Positions 35,987-45,786 of a stretch of DNA of 64,000 bases are shown piece by piece (position 1 is the first letter of the stretch; every line of letters begins with the position of its first letter). The stretch spans positions 1 through 64,000 of the forward strand of contig NZ_CALCZQ010000068.1 in assembly GCF_937903345.1 (NCBI RefSeq). The letters run 5' to 3'. Position numbers and translations under genes: made by a program. The notes under the pieces were generated by a model that did no database searches, was not told the DNA's origin, and saw nothing but the letters and a program-made list of their open reading frames with translations. The stretch is from an uncultured Emticicia sp. (GTDB taxonomy: Bacteria; Bacteroidota; Bacteroidia; Cytophagales; Spirosomataceae).

Positions 35987-37216
35987 ATGTCTAATAATCA
36001 AAAAATATACCTATTTATCGCACTTTCAGCACTCTTGTACGCCTGTGGACAAGACAATCGTGAGCGTTCGAAAATCCCTCCAACACCATTCCAAACAGAA
36101 AGTATTCAAAATACTGCCTCGCTTGAAGCCCTAACTGATGCTATCAGAAGGAACCCAAGTTTAGCCGAAAACTATTATAAACGTGCGATAGTTTTAAATA
36201 AAATGGGTGAGTCACAAAAAGCACTTGAAGATATAAATCGTGCCGATCGTCTTAAACAAAATACAGGAAAATATTTATTTGTAAAAGCCTTGATTTTGCG
36301 GGATATGAAACAAAATCGTGAAGCCTTTGCTTTCGCTCAAAGTGCTGAAATATTGAATGTTGATACCCCTGAACTTTATACATTACTTGGTGATTTGTCA
36401 CAACAACGCAACGACCTTAAAAATGCTGAACAATATTTAGCAAAATCTTTGCAATTGGCACCCTTTGACGGCGAAACTTTCTTTTATCAAGGTACATTGG
36501 CTGCCCGTAAAGGGGATACGCTAACCGCCCTATTGAAAATGAATAGAGCAATTGAAATGAAGCCTTCTCTCAAATTGGCTTATTCTTCTCTGACAGAAGT
36601 GCTTAGAAATAGGGCCTTATACGATTCAGCTTTGGCAGTTAATAATTCAGCTTTAGTACAATTTCCTAAAAATTCTGAGTTTTTGGTAGATAGGGGTTTG
36701 GTTTTTAATAAATTTGGTCGCCTAGACTCAGCACTTATCTATTTTAATAAAGCAATTAAAATGGATGAAAAGAGAAGTGATGCAATTCTTTATTCAGCTT
36801 CAATATATTTCCGTAGAAAAAATTATGATAAAGCATTGAAATTATATGAGAAGGTTTTAGACGCTAATCCTGAAACACCAAAAATTAATTATTCGATTGC
36901 CTTAACTCTTGAACAACTCGGTTTATTGACTAAAGCAGAAGAATTTTTAAAAGCTCAGGTTGAAAAAGATCCCAATGACACACAAACAATAATCGCTCTA
37001 AATAGAGTTTCTGGAGAAGTAAATTCGGCATTGGGTGTTTATACGGCACCAATTCCGATTCCGGTAAAAAAAGCTCCAATTGCGGTGTCTAAAGCAAAAT
37101 CAGTTGTTGATGAACCCAAAAGACTTTTAGATACGGCAAGAATTAGAGTAAATATTATAACACCCAAAAAGAAGGTAAATATCAAAACGGATACTTCACG
37201 ACGCTTAAAATTTTGA
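35987..37216 (+). CDS. TPR-repeat lipoprotein
   Basis: 409 aa. A lipoprotein signal peptide ends at C20 (SALLYACGQD). Residues 45-340 carry about nine TPR units of the type LAENYYKRAIVLNKMGESQKALED, seen as YYKRAIVLNKMGESQ, AEQYLAKSLQLAPFDGETF, LLKMNRAIEMKPSLKLAYS and ALIYFNKAIKMDEKRSDA. The C-terminal 70 residues are basic and Pro-rich (KKAPIAVSKAKS), perhaps cell-wall contact. It is probably an outer-membrane or periplasmic scaffold, and lies 101 bp before thrS. Confidence 0.85.
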   Translation: MSNNQKIYLFIALSALLYACGQDNRERSKIPPTPFQTESIQNTASLEALTDAIRRNPSLAENYYKRAIVLNKMGESQKALEDINRADRLKQNTGKYLFVKALILRDMKQNREAFAFAQSAEILNVDTPELYTLLGDLSQQRNDLKNAEQYLAKSLQLAPFDGETFFYQGTLAARKGDTLTALLKMNRAIEMKPSLKLAYSSLTEVLRNRALYDSALAVNNSALVQFPKNSEFLVDRGLVFNKFGRLDSALIYFNKAIKMDEKRSDAILYSASIYFRRKNYDKALKLYEKVLDANPETPKINYSIALTLEQLGLLTKAEEFLKAQVEKDPNDTQTIIALNRVSGEVNSALGVYTAPIPIPVKKAPIAVSKAKSVVDEPKRLLDTARIRVNIITPKKKVNIKTDTSRRLKF

Positions 37217-37317
37217 TTTTGCATATAATCTATTTAATCGAAAACCATCTAAAGCTCAATACATTAACATCATTGAAATATAAATGTGGCTTGCTACTTA
37301 ATTGTTGATAAATTTAT

Positions 37318-39264
37318 ATGATTAAAATTACATTACCCGACGGAAGCGTAAGAGATTATCCAAAAGGAATTTCGAGTTATGAAATCGCCCTTTCGATTAG
37401 TGAAGGGCTTGCAAGAAATGTATTAGCTGCCAAAGTAAATGGGATAGTACAAGATGCCAATTTGCCATTAGAAACTGATGCTAAATTACAACTTTTGACT
37501 TGGAATGATGCTGACGGCAAATCAACATTTTGGCACTCCTCGGCTCACTTAATGGCTGAGGCCTTAGAAACTTTATATCCAAAAGTGAAGTTTTGGGTTG
37601 GTCCACCTCTTGAAAATGGTTTTTATTATGATGTAGATACCTGTGGCGAAACCATCTCGAGTGAGGATTTTAAGAAAATTGAAGATAAAATGTTGGAATT
37701 GGCTCGTCTGAAAAATGATTTTATCAGAATTCCGATGGCTAAAGCCGATGCTATAAAATATTTTGAAGAAAAAGGCGATGATTATAAATTAGATTTACTT
37801 TCAGGTTTGGAAGATGGTTCTATTACATTTTATACGCAAGGAAATTTCACTGATTTATGCCGTGGTCCGCACATTCCTAATACTGGCTTTATCAAAGCTG
37901 CTAAAATTATGAATGTGGCGGGTGCCTACTTTAAAGGCGACCAAAATAATAAAATGTTAACTCGCATTTATGGAGTTACGTTTCCAAAACAAAAAGAGTT
38001 AGAAGATTATATAATACTTTTGGAGGAGGCCAAACGTCGTGACCATCGTAAATTGGGTCAAGAACTTGACTTGTTTACGTTTTCGGAGAAAGTAGGAAAG
38101 GGTTTGCCATTATGGTTGCCAAAAGGAGCAATGTTACGGGAGCGTTTGGAGAATTTCTTGCGTAAGGCACAGGTTAAAGCTGGTTATCAACAAGTTGTTA
38201 CGCCTCATATTGGTAGCAAACAATTATATCTAACGTCTGGTCACTGGGAAAAATATGGAAAAGATTCATTCCAGCCTATTACAACACCTGAGGAAGGAGA
38301 AGAGTTTTTGTTGAAACCAATGAATTGCCCGCATCATTGTGAAATTTTTCGTGCCAGACCGCGGAGTTATCGAGAATTGCCTTTAAGATTGGCTGAATTT
38401 GGGACTGTTTATCGTTATGAGCAAAGTGGAGAATTACATGGCTTAACCCGTGTAAGAGGATTTACTCAAGATGATGCACATATTTTCTGTACTGACGACC
38501 AAGTAGAGTCTGAATTCAAAAAAGTAATTGATTTGGTTCTTTATGTTTTTAAATCCCTTGGTTTTGAAGATTTTTCTGCACAGGTTTCCTTGCGTGACCC
38601 TGAAAATAAAACAAAATATTTTGGCTCGGATGAGTCGTGGGATAAAGCCGAAAATGCCATTCGTCGTGCAGCAGCCGAAAAAGGACTTAAAACTATTGAA
38701 GAAGTAGGCGAAGCTGCTTTTTATGGGCCAAAGCTTGACTTCATGGTAAAAGATGCTTTGGGTCGTAAATGGCAATTGGGAACTATTCAAGTTGATTATC
38801 AATTGCCACAAAGATTTGAATTGGAATATGTTGGCTCTGATAACCAAAAACACCGCCCAGTAATGATTCACCGTGCTCCATTTGGCTCGATGGAACGTTT
38901 CATTGCAATTTTGATTGAAACAACCGCTGGCAATTTTCCACTGTGGTTATCACCTGATCAAATAGCTATTTTACCTATTTCAGAAAAATACGAAGACTAC
39001 GCTAATGAAGTATTCTTGACTTTGCAAGAAGAAGATATTAGAGGCTACGTTGACCATCGTGATGAAAAAATTGGTCGTAAAATCCGTGACGCTGAGGTAA
39101 ATAAATTGCCATTGATGTTAATCGTTGGTGAAAAAGAAGCAGAAGACGGTAAAGTTTCTGTTAGAAGAAAAGGCGAGGGTGATTTAGGCTCTATGACAAT
39201 AGAAGAATTTATTGTTTATGCAAAAGCTGAAATATACAAAAATATACCTCAGTTTAAGGTATAA
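37318..39264 (+). CDS. thrS: Threonyl-tRNA synthetase
   Basis: 648 aa, standard length. The N-terminal TGS domain (MIKITLPDGSVRDYPKG) and the editing domain with HSSAHLMAEALE (zinc-like HxxxH) and DLCRGPHIPNTG are followed by the class II core. Motif 2 is around FRARPRSYRELPLRLAEFG (segment of 19) with zinc/threonine site MNCPHHCEIF. Motif 3 is HRAPFGSMERFI. The C-terminal anticodon-binding domain (WLSPDQIAILPIS) closes it. It charges tRNA-Thr. infC is 100 bp downstream with its own promoter. A feedback operator in the leader is not evident. Confidence 0.97.
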   Translation: MIKITLPDGSVRDYPKGISSYEIALSISEGLARNVLAAKVNGIVQDANLPLETDAKLQLLTWNDADGKSTFWHSSAHLMAEALETLYPKVKFWVGPPLENGFYYDVDTCGETISSEDFKKIEDKMLELARLKNDFIRIPMAKADAIKYFEEKGDDYKLDLLSGLEDGSITFYTQGNFTDLCRGPHIPNTGFIKAAKIMNVAGAYFKGDQNNKMLTRIYGVTFPKQKELEDYIILLEEAKRRDHRKLGQELDLFTFSEKVGKGLPLWLPKGAMLRERLENFLRKAQVKAGYQQVVTPHIGSKQLYLTSGHWEKYGKDSFQPITTPEEGEEFLLKPMNCPHHCEIFRARPRSYRELPLRLAEFGTVYRYEQSGELHGLTRVRGFTQDDAHIFCTDDQVESEFKKVIDLVLYVFKSLGFEDFSAQVSLRDPENKTKYFGSDESWDKAENAIRRAAAEKGLKTIEEVGEAAFYGPKLDFMVKDALGRKWQLGTIQVDYQLPQRFELEYVGSDNQKHRPVMIHRAPFGSMERFIAILIETTAGNFPLWLSPDQIAILPISEKYEDYANEVFLTLQEEDIRGYVDHRDEKIGRKIRDAEVNKLPLMLIVGEKEAEDGKVSVRRKGEGDLGSMTIEEFIVYAKAEIYKNIPQFKV

Positions 39265-39298
39265 TCCTCTCGGTTTTTTAATATTTGAATCAATAATA

Positions 39299-39329
39299 TT
39301 TGTTTTATACAAATTAGTTAGTACTTTCG
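39299..39329 (+). promoter_or_regulatory. Promoter of infC
   Basis: TTTG (39299-39302), a 19-nt spacer and TACTTTCG (39322-39329), one mismatch from TAnnTTTG. It lies 36 nt before the infC ATG, so infC need not depend on thrS transcription. Confidence 0.55.
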
Positions 39330-39364
39330 TAAAAATCAATTTTTAGTAACCTTAAAATCGTTAA

Positions 39365-39922
39365 ATGGCACAACAACCATTCAATCGTAATTTCAGAAAA
39401 CCAGTACAGAAGGAAGACGAACACCGAATCAACCAACGTATTCGTGTACCACAGGTTCGTTTAGTAGGTGATAACGTAGAGCAGGGAATTTTTGAAACAT
39501 CCCAAGCTCTTGCTATGGCACAAGCCCAAAGTTTAGATTTAGTTGAAATCGTACCAACGGCCAATCCGCCAGTATGTAGAGTAATAGACTATTCTAAGTT
39601 TAAGTATGACCAAAAAAAGAAGCAAAAAGAAATAAAAGCAAAAGCTGCAAAGACTGTAATCAAAGAAATTAGATTTGGTCCCCAAACTGATGACCATGAT
39701 TTTGATTTTAAACTGAAACACGCCATAGGTTTCTTGAAAGAAAATGCAAAAGTCAAAGCTTATGTTCATTTTGTTGGCCGTCAGATAGTATTCAAAGACC
39801 AAGGCGTTGAATTGTTGAAACGATTTATTGTGGGTTTAGAAGATTATGGAAAGCCCGAAGGTGAATTGAAACTTGAAGGTAAAAGAATGATTGTATTTCT
39901 TGCTCCTAAGACAAAAAAATAA
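39365..39922 (+). CDS. infC: Translation initiation factor IF-3
   Basis: 185 aa. The N-domain has INQRIRVPQVRLVGDN and the linker helix, with the family signature around VCRVIDYSKFKYDQKKKQKE. The C-domain continues IKEIRFGPQTDDHDFDFKL and ends LEGKRMIVFLAPK. IF-3 binds 30S and supports start-codon selection; the start here is ATG, and not the AUU used for autoregulation in enterobacteria. The usual rpmI and rplT genes do not follow: a perfect terminator comes 20 nt after the stop. Confidence 0.97.
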   Translation: MAQQPFNRNFRKPVQKEDEHRINQRIRVPQVRLVGDNVEQGIFETSQALAMAQAQSLDLVEIVPTANPPVCRVIDYSKFKYDQKKKQKEIKAKAAKTVIKEIRFGPQTDDHDFDFKLKHAIGFLKENAKVKAYVHFVGRQIVFKDQGVELLKRFIVGLEDYGKPEGELKLEGKRMIVFLAPKTKK

Positions 39923-39941
39923 AGTTTCTTTTAAATATTAA

Positions 39942-39976
39942 GGGCTGAATTGAAATTTCAATTCAGCCCTTTTTTA
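39942..39976 (+). terminator. Terminator after infC
   Basis: GGGCTGAATTGAAA (39942-39955) is followed directly by its perfect complement (39956-39969), so the stem closes on a small central loop. A run of T follows. This ends the thrS-infC unit. Confidence 0.92.
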
Positions 39977-39999
39977 TAAAACTTTTATAGATTTTTGAT

Positions 40000-40101
40000 T
40001 AAGTAATGAGACATAAGACGGTTCGCCGCAGCTATTCGAAACCTTAGATAAAATACTTATTATCATTAAGTTATATCATTTCAATTTTGTCTCATTACTT
40101 A
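40000..40101. mobile_element. 102-bp element with 14-bp perfect terminal inverted repeats (possible MITE)
   Basis: TAAGTAATGAGACA at 40000-40013 and its exact complement at 40088-40101 bound a 102-bp sequence with no ORF. Inside, GGTTCG...CGAAACC (about 40020-40043) can fold as a smaller hairpin. Size, TIR symmetry and lack of coding fit a miniature inverted-repeat element or a long RNA hairpin. No clear target duplication beyond TA is visible, so origin by transposition is unproven. Confidence 0.45.
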
Positions 40102-40261
40102 TTAAATAATTTTTGACAATTTTTCTAACTTTTGGAGTCTTAAAATTATCAAATCATCAACATAAATTTGCCATTATTATTTGATAAATTCAAATACAAA
40201 AATTTGGTAGTACAGCGTGTTATATTTTACATTTCAAGTATTGCGTCAATTGTCTTCCAAC

Positions 40262-42745
40262 CTACTTTCCTACCGAAATCATATTGGCAAACAAGCGATA
40301 AGCTCCAGGCACGCCCGCAGGAAGCTGACGGAAAAAAGCTAAACCTGTAAAGACGAAATTTCCTTTGCCATATTTTGCGTATAATACACTGCCTTCGAGT
40401 TCGGTTTCATTGGCATCATTCATGGAAAAAATCGTTTCGTATTTATCGCTCCATTTGTCAGCAAAATATAAACCACGTTCTTGAATCCAGCCTTCAAAGT
40501 CTTTAGCAGTAATTTTGTTTGGTGAATTAAGTAATGGATGTTGAGGCTTTAAAATTTTCATTGTGGCAGCTTCATCGGTGACTCTACCTCGACCAATACC
40601 CATAGGGAATGGCCCGATTTCTTTAACTTTAGACACACCATAAAAAGCGTTTGTTTGATATTGGGTCACTATATTTCCGCCGTTATTAACATATTCCATG
40701 AGTTTTTCCTGGAAATATTTTAAGTGTTCTTCGGTGTTGTAAGCCCTAACCCCAATAATTATCGCATCGAATTGGTTTAGATCTTTAGCTAGTTCTACTG
40801 GCGTAAGCATTGTTACTTGATAGCCAATTTGTTGTAAAGCCGCAGGAACTTCATCGCCCGCACCTGCTATGTAGCCAATTCTATTGCCTTTTTTCCTTAA
40901 ATCGATACGAAGAGCTTTTGCTTCAGCAAAGGGATATAGTGTAAGTGTTGGTACATGCTTATATTCGATACTGGCAATACCTCTATCATAGGAGCCTGAT
41001 GATGTTTGGGCTATAGCTTTTATTGTTATTTCTGATGCAGTTGACGAAGGAAAAACTTTAAAAGTCACTTTTTTTTCTTCGTATTTTTCTTTTAAATCAA
41101 AATTTATAAGGGCAGGTTCTACTTTCCATGTATTTGGAACATCCAATTTCACTGTTCCTACCACACCTTTTTTTCCTGATTTTAAGGTTACAATTACATC
41201 TTTTGGCTTATTATCGCCAAATGAATAAACTTTTTCGGCTATTGTTGCAGTTACTTCTGGGCGAACCTCGAAATAACGATAGATTTCTCCGTCCGAAGGC
41301 TCAACGAATTTATATGTAAGCGGAGTTTGGAATGTAAATGCTTTGCCTTCAATAGTGAAACTGTATTCGCAAATTAAATCGGCAGGTTTCATTGGTAAAC
41401 CTCGCAATAATTGATCGTTCACTTTATAAAAACCATTTTCTTTTCTTTCCACTAACCAATAAGGTTGAGTAATTGGTACATTAATAGGTATTTGCAGTTC
41501 AGTTATTATGTTCAAGCCATCGTTATAATCGAGTTTTTTATTGATGGTTGTATCTTTTCCTGTTCCTTTAAATGTAAGTTTTTCGAGTGTAATTTTTGCA
41601 TTACTTCTACTTACGACATTTACATTTACTTTGATTTTATCGTTTGGTGAAACTGAATAATCTGTCGGATTTGCTTCAAACCATAATCCTGCACAAGCTA
41701 AAATCAATTCTTGCACTTCTTTTTTCTTATAAGTTGTCCAAACATTTGGGTTGCGTTCAGCATCTTCTATACTTACAATTGTATTGTAAATTTCAATCAA
41801 AGCAGGAACAGATGCTGAGGGAATTTGAGCCTTGAAATTAGTATAAACATCATTGACCATTTTTTCTATTTTCTCTCCGCCATTCATTCTTTTCCACGAA
41901 ATATCAATTCCATCAAATAAGTCATTTTTTGCTTCTTCACCAGCCTTGTGAAGTGCATAATCTGTACGTTGATTTTTAGTTTTTGCTGAGCCAAAGCCTT
42001 GGCTTTTGTGCATACTACGAGCTTCGGCAGAAATCTCAGTATAAGATTTTCCGAGTAGTGGATTGTAATCTCCAAGTGGAATTTTGATATAGCTTCCTTC
42101 GGGTTGGTTATTTTGAAAATTCGGAGAAAACGAATTCCAAACTAAGCGTTTTGCTTGCCATGTTTTCACAAACTTTAATTGTTCAGGAAATCGATTTGGG
42201 TCGGCCGCAGCCTTGAATGCCTCTTCTGATAAAACTGCCGATGCCGAATGATGACCATGACCCGCACGAGCATCAGGTGGGAAACGATTAACAATTACAT
42301 CTGGTTGAAAGTTACGAATACGCCAAACTAAATCAGCCAGAATTTGGTCTTTTCCCCACGTTGCCATTGCCTCATCTGTGGTCTTTGTGAAACCAAAGTC
42401 GTTGGCACGGGTAAAATATTGTTCACCGCCGTCAATACTTCTTGCTCCAAGAAGTTCGTGCGTACGTAACAAACCAACGTACTCGCCTTGTTCAGAACCT
42501 ACTAAATTTTGTCCACCGTCGCCACGGGTCATAGCAATATACCCTGCACGCACCATTTTTTCCTTTGAAAGCCATGTGATAAACAAGGTGTTTTCATCAT
42601 CAGGGTGAGCCGCAACATATAGTACATTGCCCACTACATTTAATCTTTTGATTGCTTGAAGGATTTCGCCTGTATTCATTTGTTTTGTTTGTGAAAAAAC
42701 CGAAAATGAAATAAGAGAAATAAGAAGGACCGTAATTTTTTTCAT
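40262..42745 (-). CDS. PIG-L family deacetylase, exported multidomain protein
   Basis: 827 aa from the ATG at 42743-42745, which gives a clean signal peptide (VLLISLISFSVFSQ). An ATG 21 nt upstream also opens the frame. Residues 30-300 are a PIG-L/LmbE deacetylase with AAHPDDEN (zinc Asp and His), TRGDGGQN and RAGHGHHSA (second zinc His). A long beta-rich middle (about 370-620) reads as immunoglobulin-like or NPCBM-like domains. The C-terminal quarter has GVRAYNTEEHLKYFQEK and VNNGGNIVTQYQT, a class-I glutamine-amidotransferase (ThuA)-like fold. It probably deacetylates an N-acetylglucosamine-containing molecule outside the inner membrane. Confidence 0.85.
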   Translation of the reverse strand: MKKITVLLISLISFSVFSQTKQMNTGEILQAIKRLNVVGNVLYVAAHPDDENTLFITWLSKEKMVRAGYIAMTRGDGGQNLVGSEQGEYVGLLRTHELLGARSIDGGEQYFTRANDFGFTKTTDEAMATWGKDQILADLVWRIRNFQPDVIVNRFPPDARAGHGHHSASAVLSEEAFKAAADPNRFPEQLKFVKTWQAKRLVWNSFSPNFQNNQPEGSYIKIPLGDYNPLLGKSYTEISAEARSMHKSQGFGSAKTKNQRTDYALHKAGEEAKNDLFDGIDISWKRMNGGEKIEKMVNDVYTNFKAQIPSASVPALIEIYNTIVSIEDAERNPNVWTTYKKKEVQELILACAGLWFEANPTDYSVSPNDKIKVNVNVVSRSNAKITLEKLTFKGTGKDTTINKKLDYNDGLNIITELQIPINVPITQPYWLVERKENGFYKVNDQLLRGLPMKPADLICEYSFTIEGKAFTFQTPLTYKFVEPSDGEIYRYFEVRPEVTATIAEKVYSFGDNKPKDVIVTLKSGKKGVVGTVKLDVPNTWKVEPALINFDLKEKYEEKKVTFKVFPSSTASEITIKAIAQTSSGSYDRGIASIEYKHVPTLTLYPFAEAKALRIDLRKKGNRIGYIAGAGDEVPAALQQIGYQVTMLTPVELAKDLNQFDAIIIGVRAYNTEEHLKYFQEKLMEYVNNGGNIVTQYQTNAFYGVSKVKEIGPFPMGIGRGRVTDEAATMKILKPQHPLLNSPNKITAKDFEGWIQERGLYFADKWSDKYETIFSMNDANETELEGSVLYAKYGKGNFVFTGLAFFRQLPAGVPGAYRLFANMISVGK

Positions 42746-42991
42746 CGAGTAAGGTTTATGAGTCATTGGTTTAATTCTAATTCATTTGAATTTATGTTTG
42801 TCTTTCGAAATTAATAAAGAAACACCGAATCAAAAAGAAATTATTGATGTCATCTATTTATTATGTATTATTCTTTGACAAATTAGTTAAATAAATTTGT
42901 TTTTTGTTTTAAATGAAGTCGATAAAATATTGTTATTTATCAAAAAAATACTAAAATTGAATTTAGACTTTTTTTAACAACTCAATTAACT

Positions 42992-42999
42992 TAAATTTG
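42992..42999 (+). promoter_or_regulatory. -7 element of the hppA promoter
   Basis: TAAATTTG matches TAnnTTTG and lies 46 nt before the ATG. The -33 region is a T-run (about 42969-42975) without a full TTTG. Confidence 0.45.
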
Positions 43000-43045
43000 C
43001 GTAAATATTAACTACAGTACTCACTAAACTCAAATACGATTACTT

Positions 43046-45658
43046 ATGGATTCGATGATTATGTACCTTGTTCCGCTTTGTGGAATTATTGGCTTACTTT
43101 ACACTGCTTGGCGATTCAATTGGGTCTCGAAGCAACCTGCTGGAGATGCCAATATGCAAAAACTATCGGGCTATATTGCCGATGGAGCGATTGCATTTTT
43201 AAAAGCTGAATGGAAGGTTTTGGCCTATTTTGCTATTCCGACTGCTATTTTATTGGCATGGCTCGGCTCTTCAACTGACAAATCTTCATGGATTATCTCA
43301 ATTGCATTTTTGATTGGTGCTTTGTTTTCTGCTTTTGCAGGTTATGTTGGAATGAAAATCGCAACAAAAGCGAATGTTCGTACTGCACAAGCGGCTCGTA
43401 CTTCATTGGCACAAGCCCTCAAAGTTTCATTTACTGGTGGTTCTGTAATGGGAATGGGAGTTGCAGGTTTAGCAGTTTTAGGTTTAAGTTTACTATTTAT
43501 TATATTTTATAACTACTTTGCGAAAGGTGAGCTGTTAACTTCCGAAAAAATGAGAATCGCTATCGAGGTTTTAGCAGGTTTCTCTTTGGGTGCTGAATCA
43601 ATCGCTCTTTTTGCCCGTGTGGGTGGTGGTATTTACACAAAAGCGGCAGACGTAGGTGCTGACTTAGTTGGTAAAGTAGAGGCTGGAATTCCAGAAGATG
43701 ATGTTCGTAACCCAGCCACAATCGCTGATAACGTTGGTGATAACGTTGGTGACGTAGCGGGTATGGGTGCAGATTTATTTGGTTCTTATGTGGCTACTAT
43801 TTTGGCAACAATGGTTTTGGGTCAAGAAATCAGTGTTTCTGACAATTTTGGAGGTTTTTCTCCAGTATTATTACCAATGGCAATTGCAGCAGTTGGTTTG
43901 CTAGCTTCACTGGTTTCAACATTTTTTGTTAGAATAAAATCTGAAACATCTTCTGTACAAGCAGCTTTAAATCTTGGAAACTGGGCATCAGTAATCATAA
44001 CATTTATTGCTTCTTATTTCTTAGTAAAACATATCTTACCTGAAACACTTTCGCTTCGTGGACACGAATTTACTTCAAATGGCGTATTTATGGCAATTGT
44101 AGTTGGTTTGATTGTTGGTGCTTTGATGTCAATCATCACTGAATATTACACTGCAATGGGTAAACGTCCAGTGCTTTCAATCATTGAAAAATCGGGTACA
44201 GGACATGCCACAAATATAATCGGTGGTTTGGCAGTTGGTATGGAATCTACGGTTCTTCCTATTTTGACTTTAGCGGCTGGAATTATTTTCTCTTATTATT
44301 TTGCTGGTCTTTATGGCGTTTCTATTGCAGCGGCTGGTATGATGGCAACAACGGCTATGCAATTGGCAATTGATGCTTTCGGTCCGATTGCAGATAATGC
44401 AGGTGGTATTGCTGAAATGTCACAATTGCCTCCAGAAGTGCGTGAACGTACTGATAATTTGGATGCTGTTGGTAATACAACTGCAGCAACTGGAAAAGGT
44501 TTTGCGATTGCTTCAGCGGCTTTGACTTCATTGGCTTTGTTTGCTGCATTCGTTGGTATTGCAGGAATCAAATCAATCGATATTTATAAGGCTCCAGTTT
44601 TGGCAGGTTTGTTTGTAGGTGGAATGATTCCATTTATTTTTAGTGCTTTATGTATTTCGGCAGTTGGTAAAGCTGCTATGGAAATGGTAAACGAGGTGCG
44701 TCGTCAGTTCCGTGAAATTCCAGGAATCATGGAATACAAAACTGAGCCAGAATACGAAAAATGTGTAGCGATTTCGACAGAGGCGTCAATCAAGCAAATG
44801 ATTCTGCCAGGTGCAATTGCTTTAGTAACGCCAGTTTTAGTTGGATTTGGTTTTAAAGGTGTTTTTGCAGATACCTCATCTCCTGAGATTTTGGGTGGAT
44901 TATTGGCAGGTGTAACGGTATCAGGTGTTTTAATGGGGATTTTCCAATCAAACGCAGGTGGTGCTTGGGATAATGCCAAAAAATCATTTGAAAAAGGTGT
45001 GATGATTGACGGTGTGAAACATAAGAAAGGTTCTGAGCCACACAAGGCCGCCGTAACTGGTGATACTGTTGGAGATCCATTCAAAGACACTTCTGGTCCG
45101 TCAATGAATATCTTGATTAAATTGATGTCAATCGTTTCCTTAGTAATTGCTCCTTATATTGCGGTTACTTCTTCTGAAACGGCAATTGTTGAAGCGACTT
45201 TGCCAGTAAGTATTAATAAGGAATTATCAACTGGTGCTAATTTGAATTTCTTGGAAGGTGGAATTGAAGATCAAGTAATTAATTTTATTGAGTCGAATTC
45301 AGTTGCCGGGAAAAACAATTTGTTCAATTTCAAGGCCTTAAACTTTGAATCGGGAAATAATTCTATCGATTTGAATTCTATGAATGAAGTGAAAAATATT
45401 TCTGAAATATTGAAAGCATACCCAAATGTAACTATCAAAGTGAGTGGCTATACTGATAATACTGGCGAAGATGCAGCAAACTTGAAAATTTCGACTGAGC
45501 GTGCAACAGCTGTAAAATCGGCCTTGGTCGGATTAGGTATTAGTGATGCTCGTTTAGAGGCAGAAGGTTATGTAGAAGCAAACCCTGTTTCAACAAACGA
45601 TACTGAAGAAGGTCGTGTTGCCAACAGTAGAATAGCGTTGAGTGTTGGAAAGAAGTAA
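43046..45658 (+). CDS. hppA: Membrane-bound ion-translocating pyrophosphatase fused to an OmpA-like domain
   Basis: 870 aa. Residues 1-730 are a complete M-PPase with about sixteen helices. It has E184 in SLGAESIALFARV, the substrate motif around DVGADLVGKVEAGIPEDD and DNVGDNVGDVAGMG (201-240), and a second Asp-rich loop near GDPFKDTSGPS. GNTTAATGKG has Ala where K+-independent enzymes carry Lys, so it is K+-dependent and probably pumps Na+ (perhaps also H+). Residues about 755-868 are an OmpA-like peptidoglycan-binding domain (LNFESGNNSIDLNSMNEV, SGYTDNTGEDAANLKIS, EGYVEANPVST). Typical M-PPases end near 700-760 residues. The added domain would face the periplasm only if the C-terminus is outside, as in known structures. 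Confidence 0.93.
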   Translation: MDSMIMYLVPLCGIIGLLYTAWRFNWVSKQPAGDANMQKLSGYIADGAIAFLKAEWKVLAYFAIPTAILLAWLGSSTDKSSWIISIAFLIGALFSAFAGYVGMKIATKANVRTAQAARTSLAQALKVSFTGGSVMGMGVAGLAVLGLSLLFIIFYNYFAKGELLTSEKMRIAIEVLAGFSLGAESIALFARVGGGIYTKAADVGADLVGKVEAGIPEDDVRNPATIADNVGDNVGDVAGMGADLFGSYVATILATMVLGQEISVSDNFGGFSPVLLPMAIAAVGLLASLVSTFFVRIKSETSSVQAALNLGNWASVIITFIASYFLVKHILPETLSLRGHEFTSNGVFMAIVVGLIVGALMSIITEYYTAMGKRPVLSIIEKSGTGHATNIIGGLAVGMESTVLPILTLAAGIIFSYYFAGLYGVSIAAAGMMATTAMQLAIDAFGPIADNAGGIAEMSQLPPEVRERTDNLDAVGNTTAATGKGFAIASAALTSLALFAAFVGIAGIKSIDIYKAPVLAGLFVGGMIPFIFSALCISAVGKAAMEMVNEVRRQFREIPGIMEYKTEPEYEKCVAISTEASIKQMILPGAIALVTPVLVGFGFKGVFADTSSPEILGGLLAGVTVSGVLMGIFQSNAGGAWDNAKKSFEKGVMIDGVKHKKGSEPHKAAVTGDTVGDPFKDTSGPSMNILIKLMSIVSLVIAPYIAVTSSETAIVEATLPVSINKELSTGANLNFLEGGIEDQVINFIESNSVAGKNNLFNFKALNFESGNNSIDLNSMNEVKNISEILKAYPNVTIKVSGYTDNTGEDAANLKISTERATAVKSALVGLGISDARLEAEGYVEANPVSTNDTEEGRVANSRIALSVGKK

Positions 45659-45686
45659 TTTACACCTCCTATGGGGAATAAAAATA

Positions 45687-45730
45687 AACAAAAAGCCTTT
45701 TTCAATTATCGAAAAGGGCTTTTTGTTTTG
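45687..45730 (+). terminator. Terminator after hppA
   Basis: AACAAAAAGCCTTTTTC (45687-45703) pairs with GAAAAGGGCTTTTTGTT (45711-45727) with one G-U or mismatch and a 7-nt loop, followed by TTG. Confidence 0.85.
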
Positions 45731-45786
45731 AGTGAAGTTTGTATTTACTTTAAAATCAACTAAATTCACCTAAAATAATAATCAAA

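Noticed and set aside
44311..45090. Long minus-strand frames inside hppA
   Set aside because: Antisense shadows produced by the low-stop composition of hydrophobic codons; the plus-strand protein is unmistakable.
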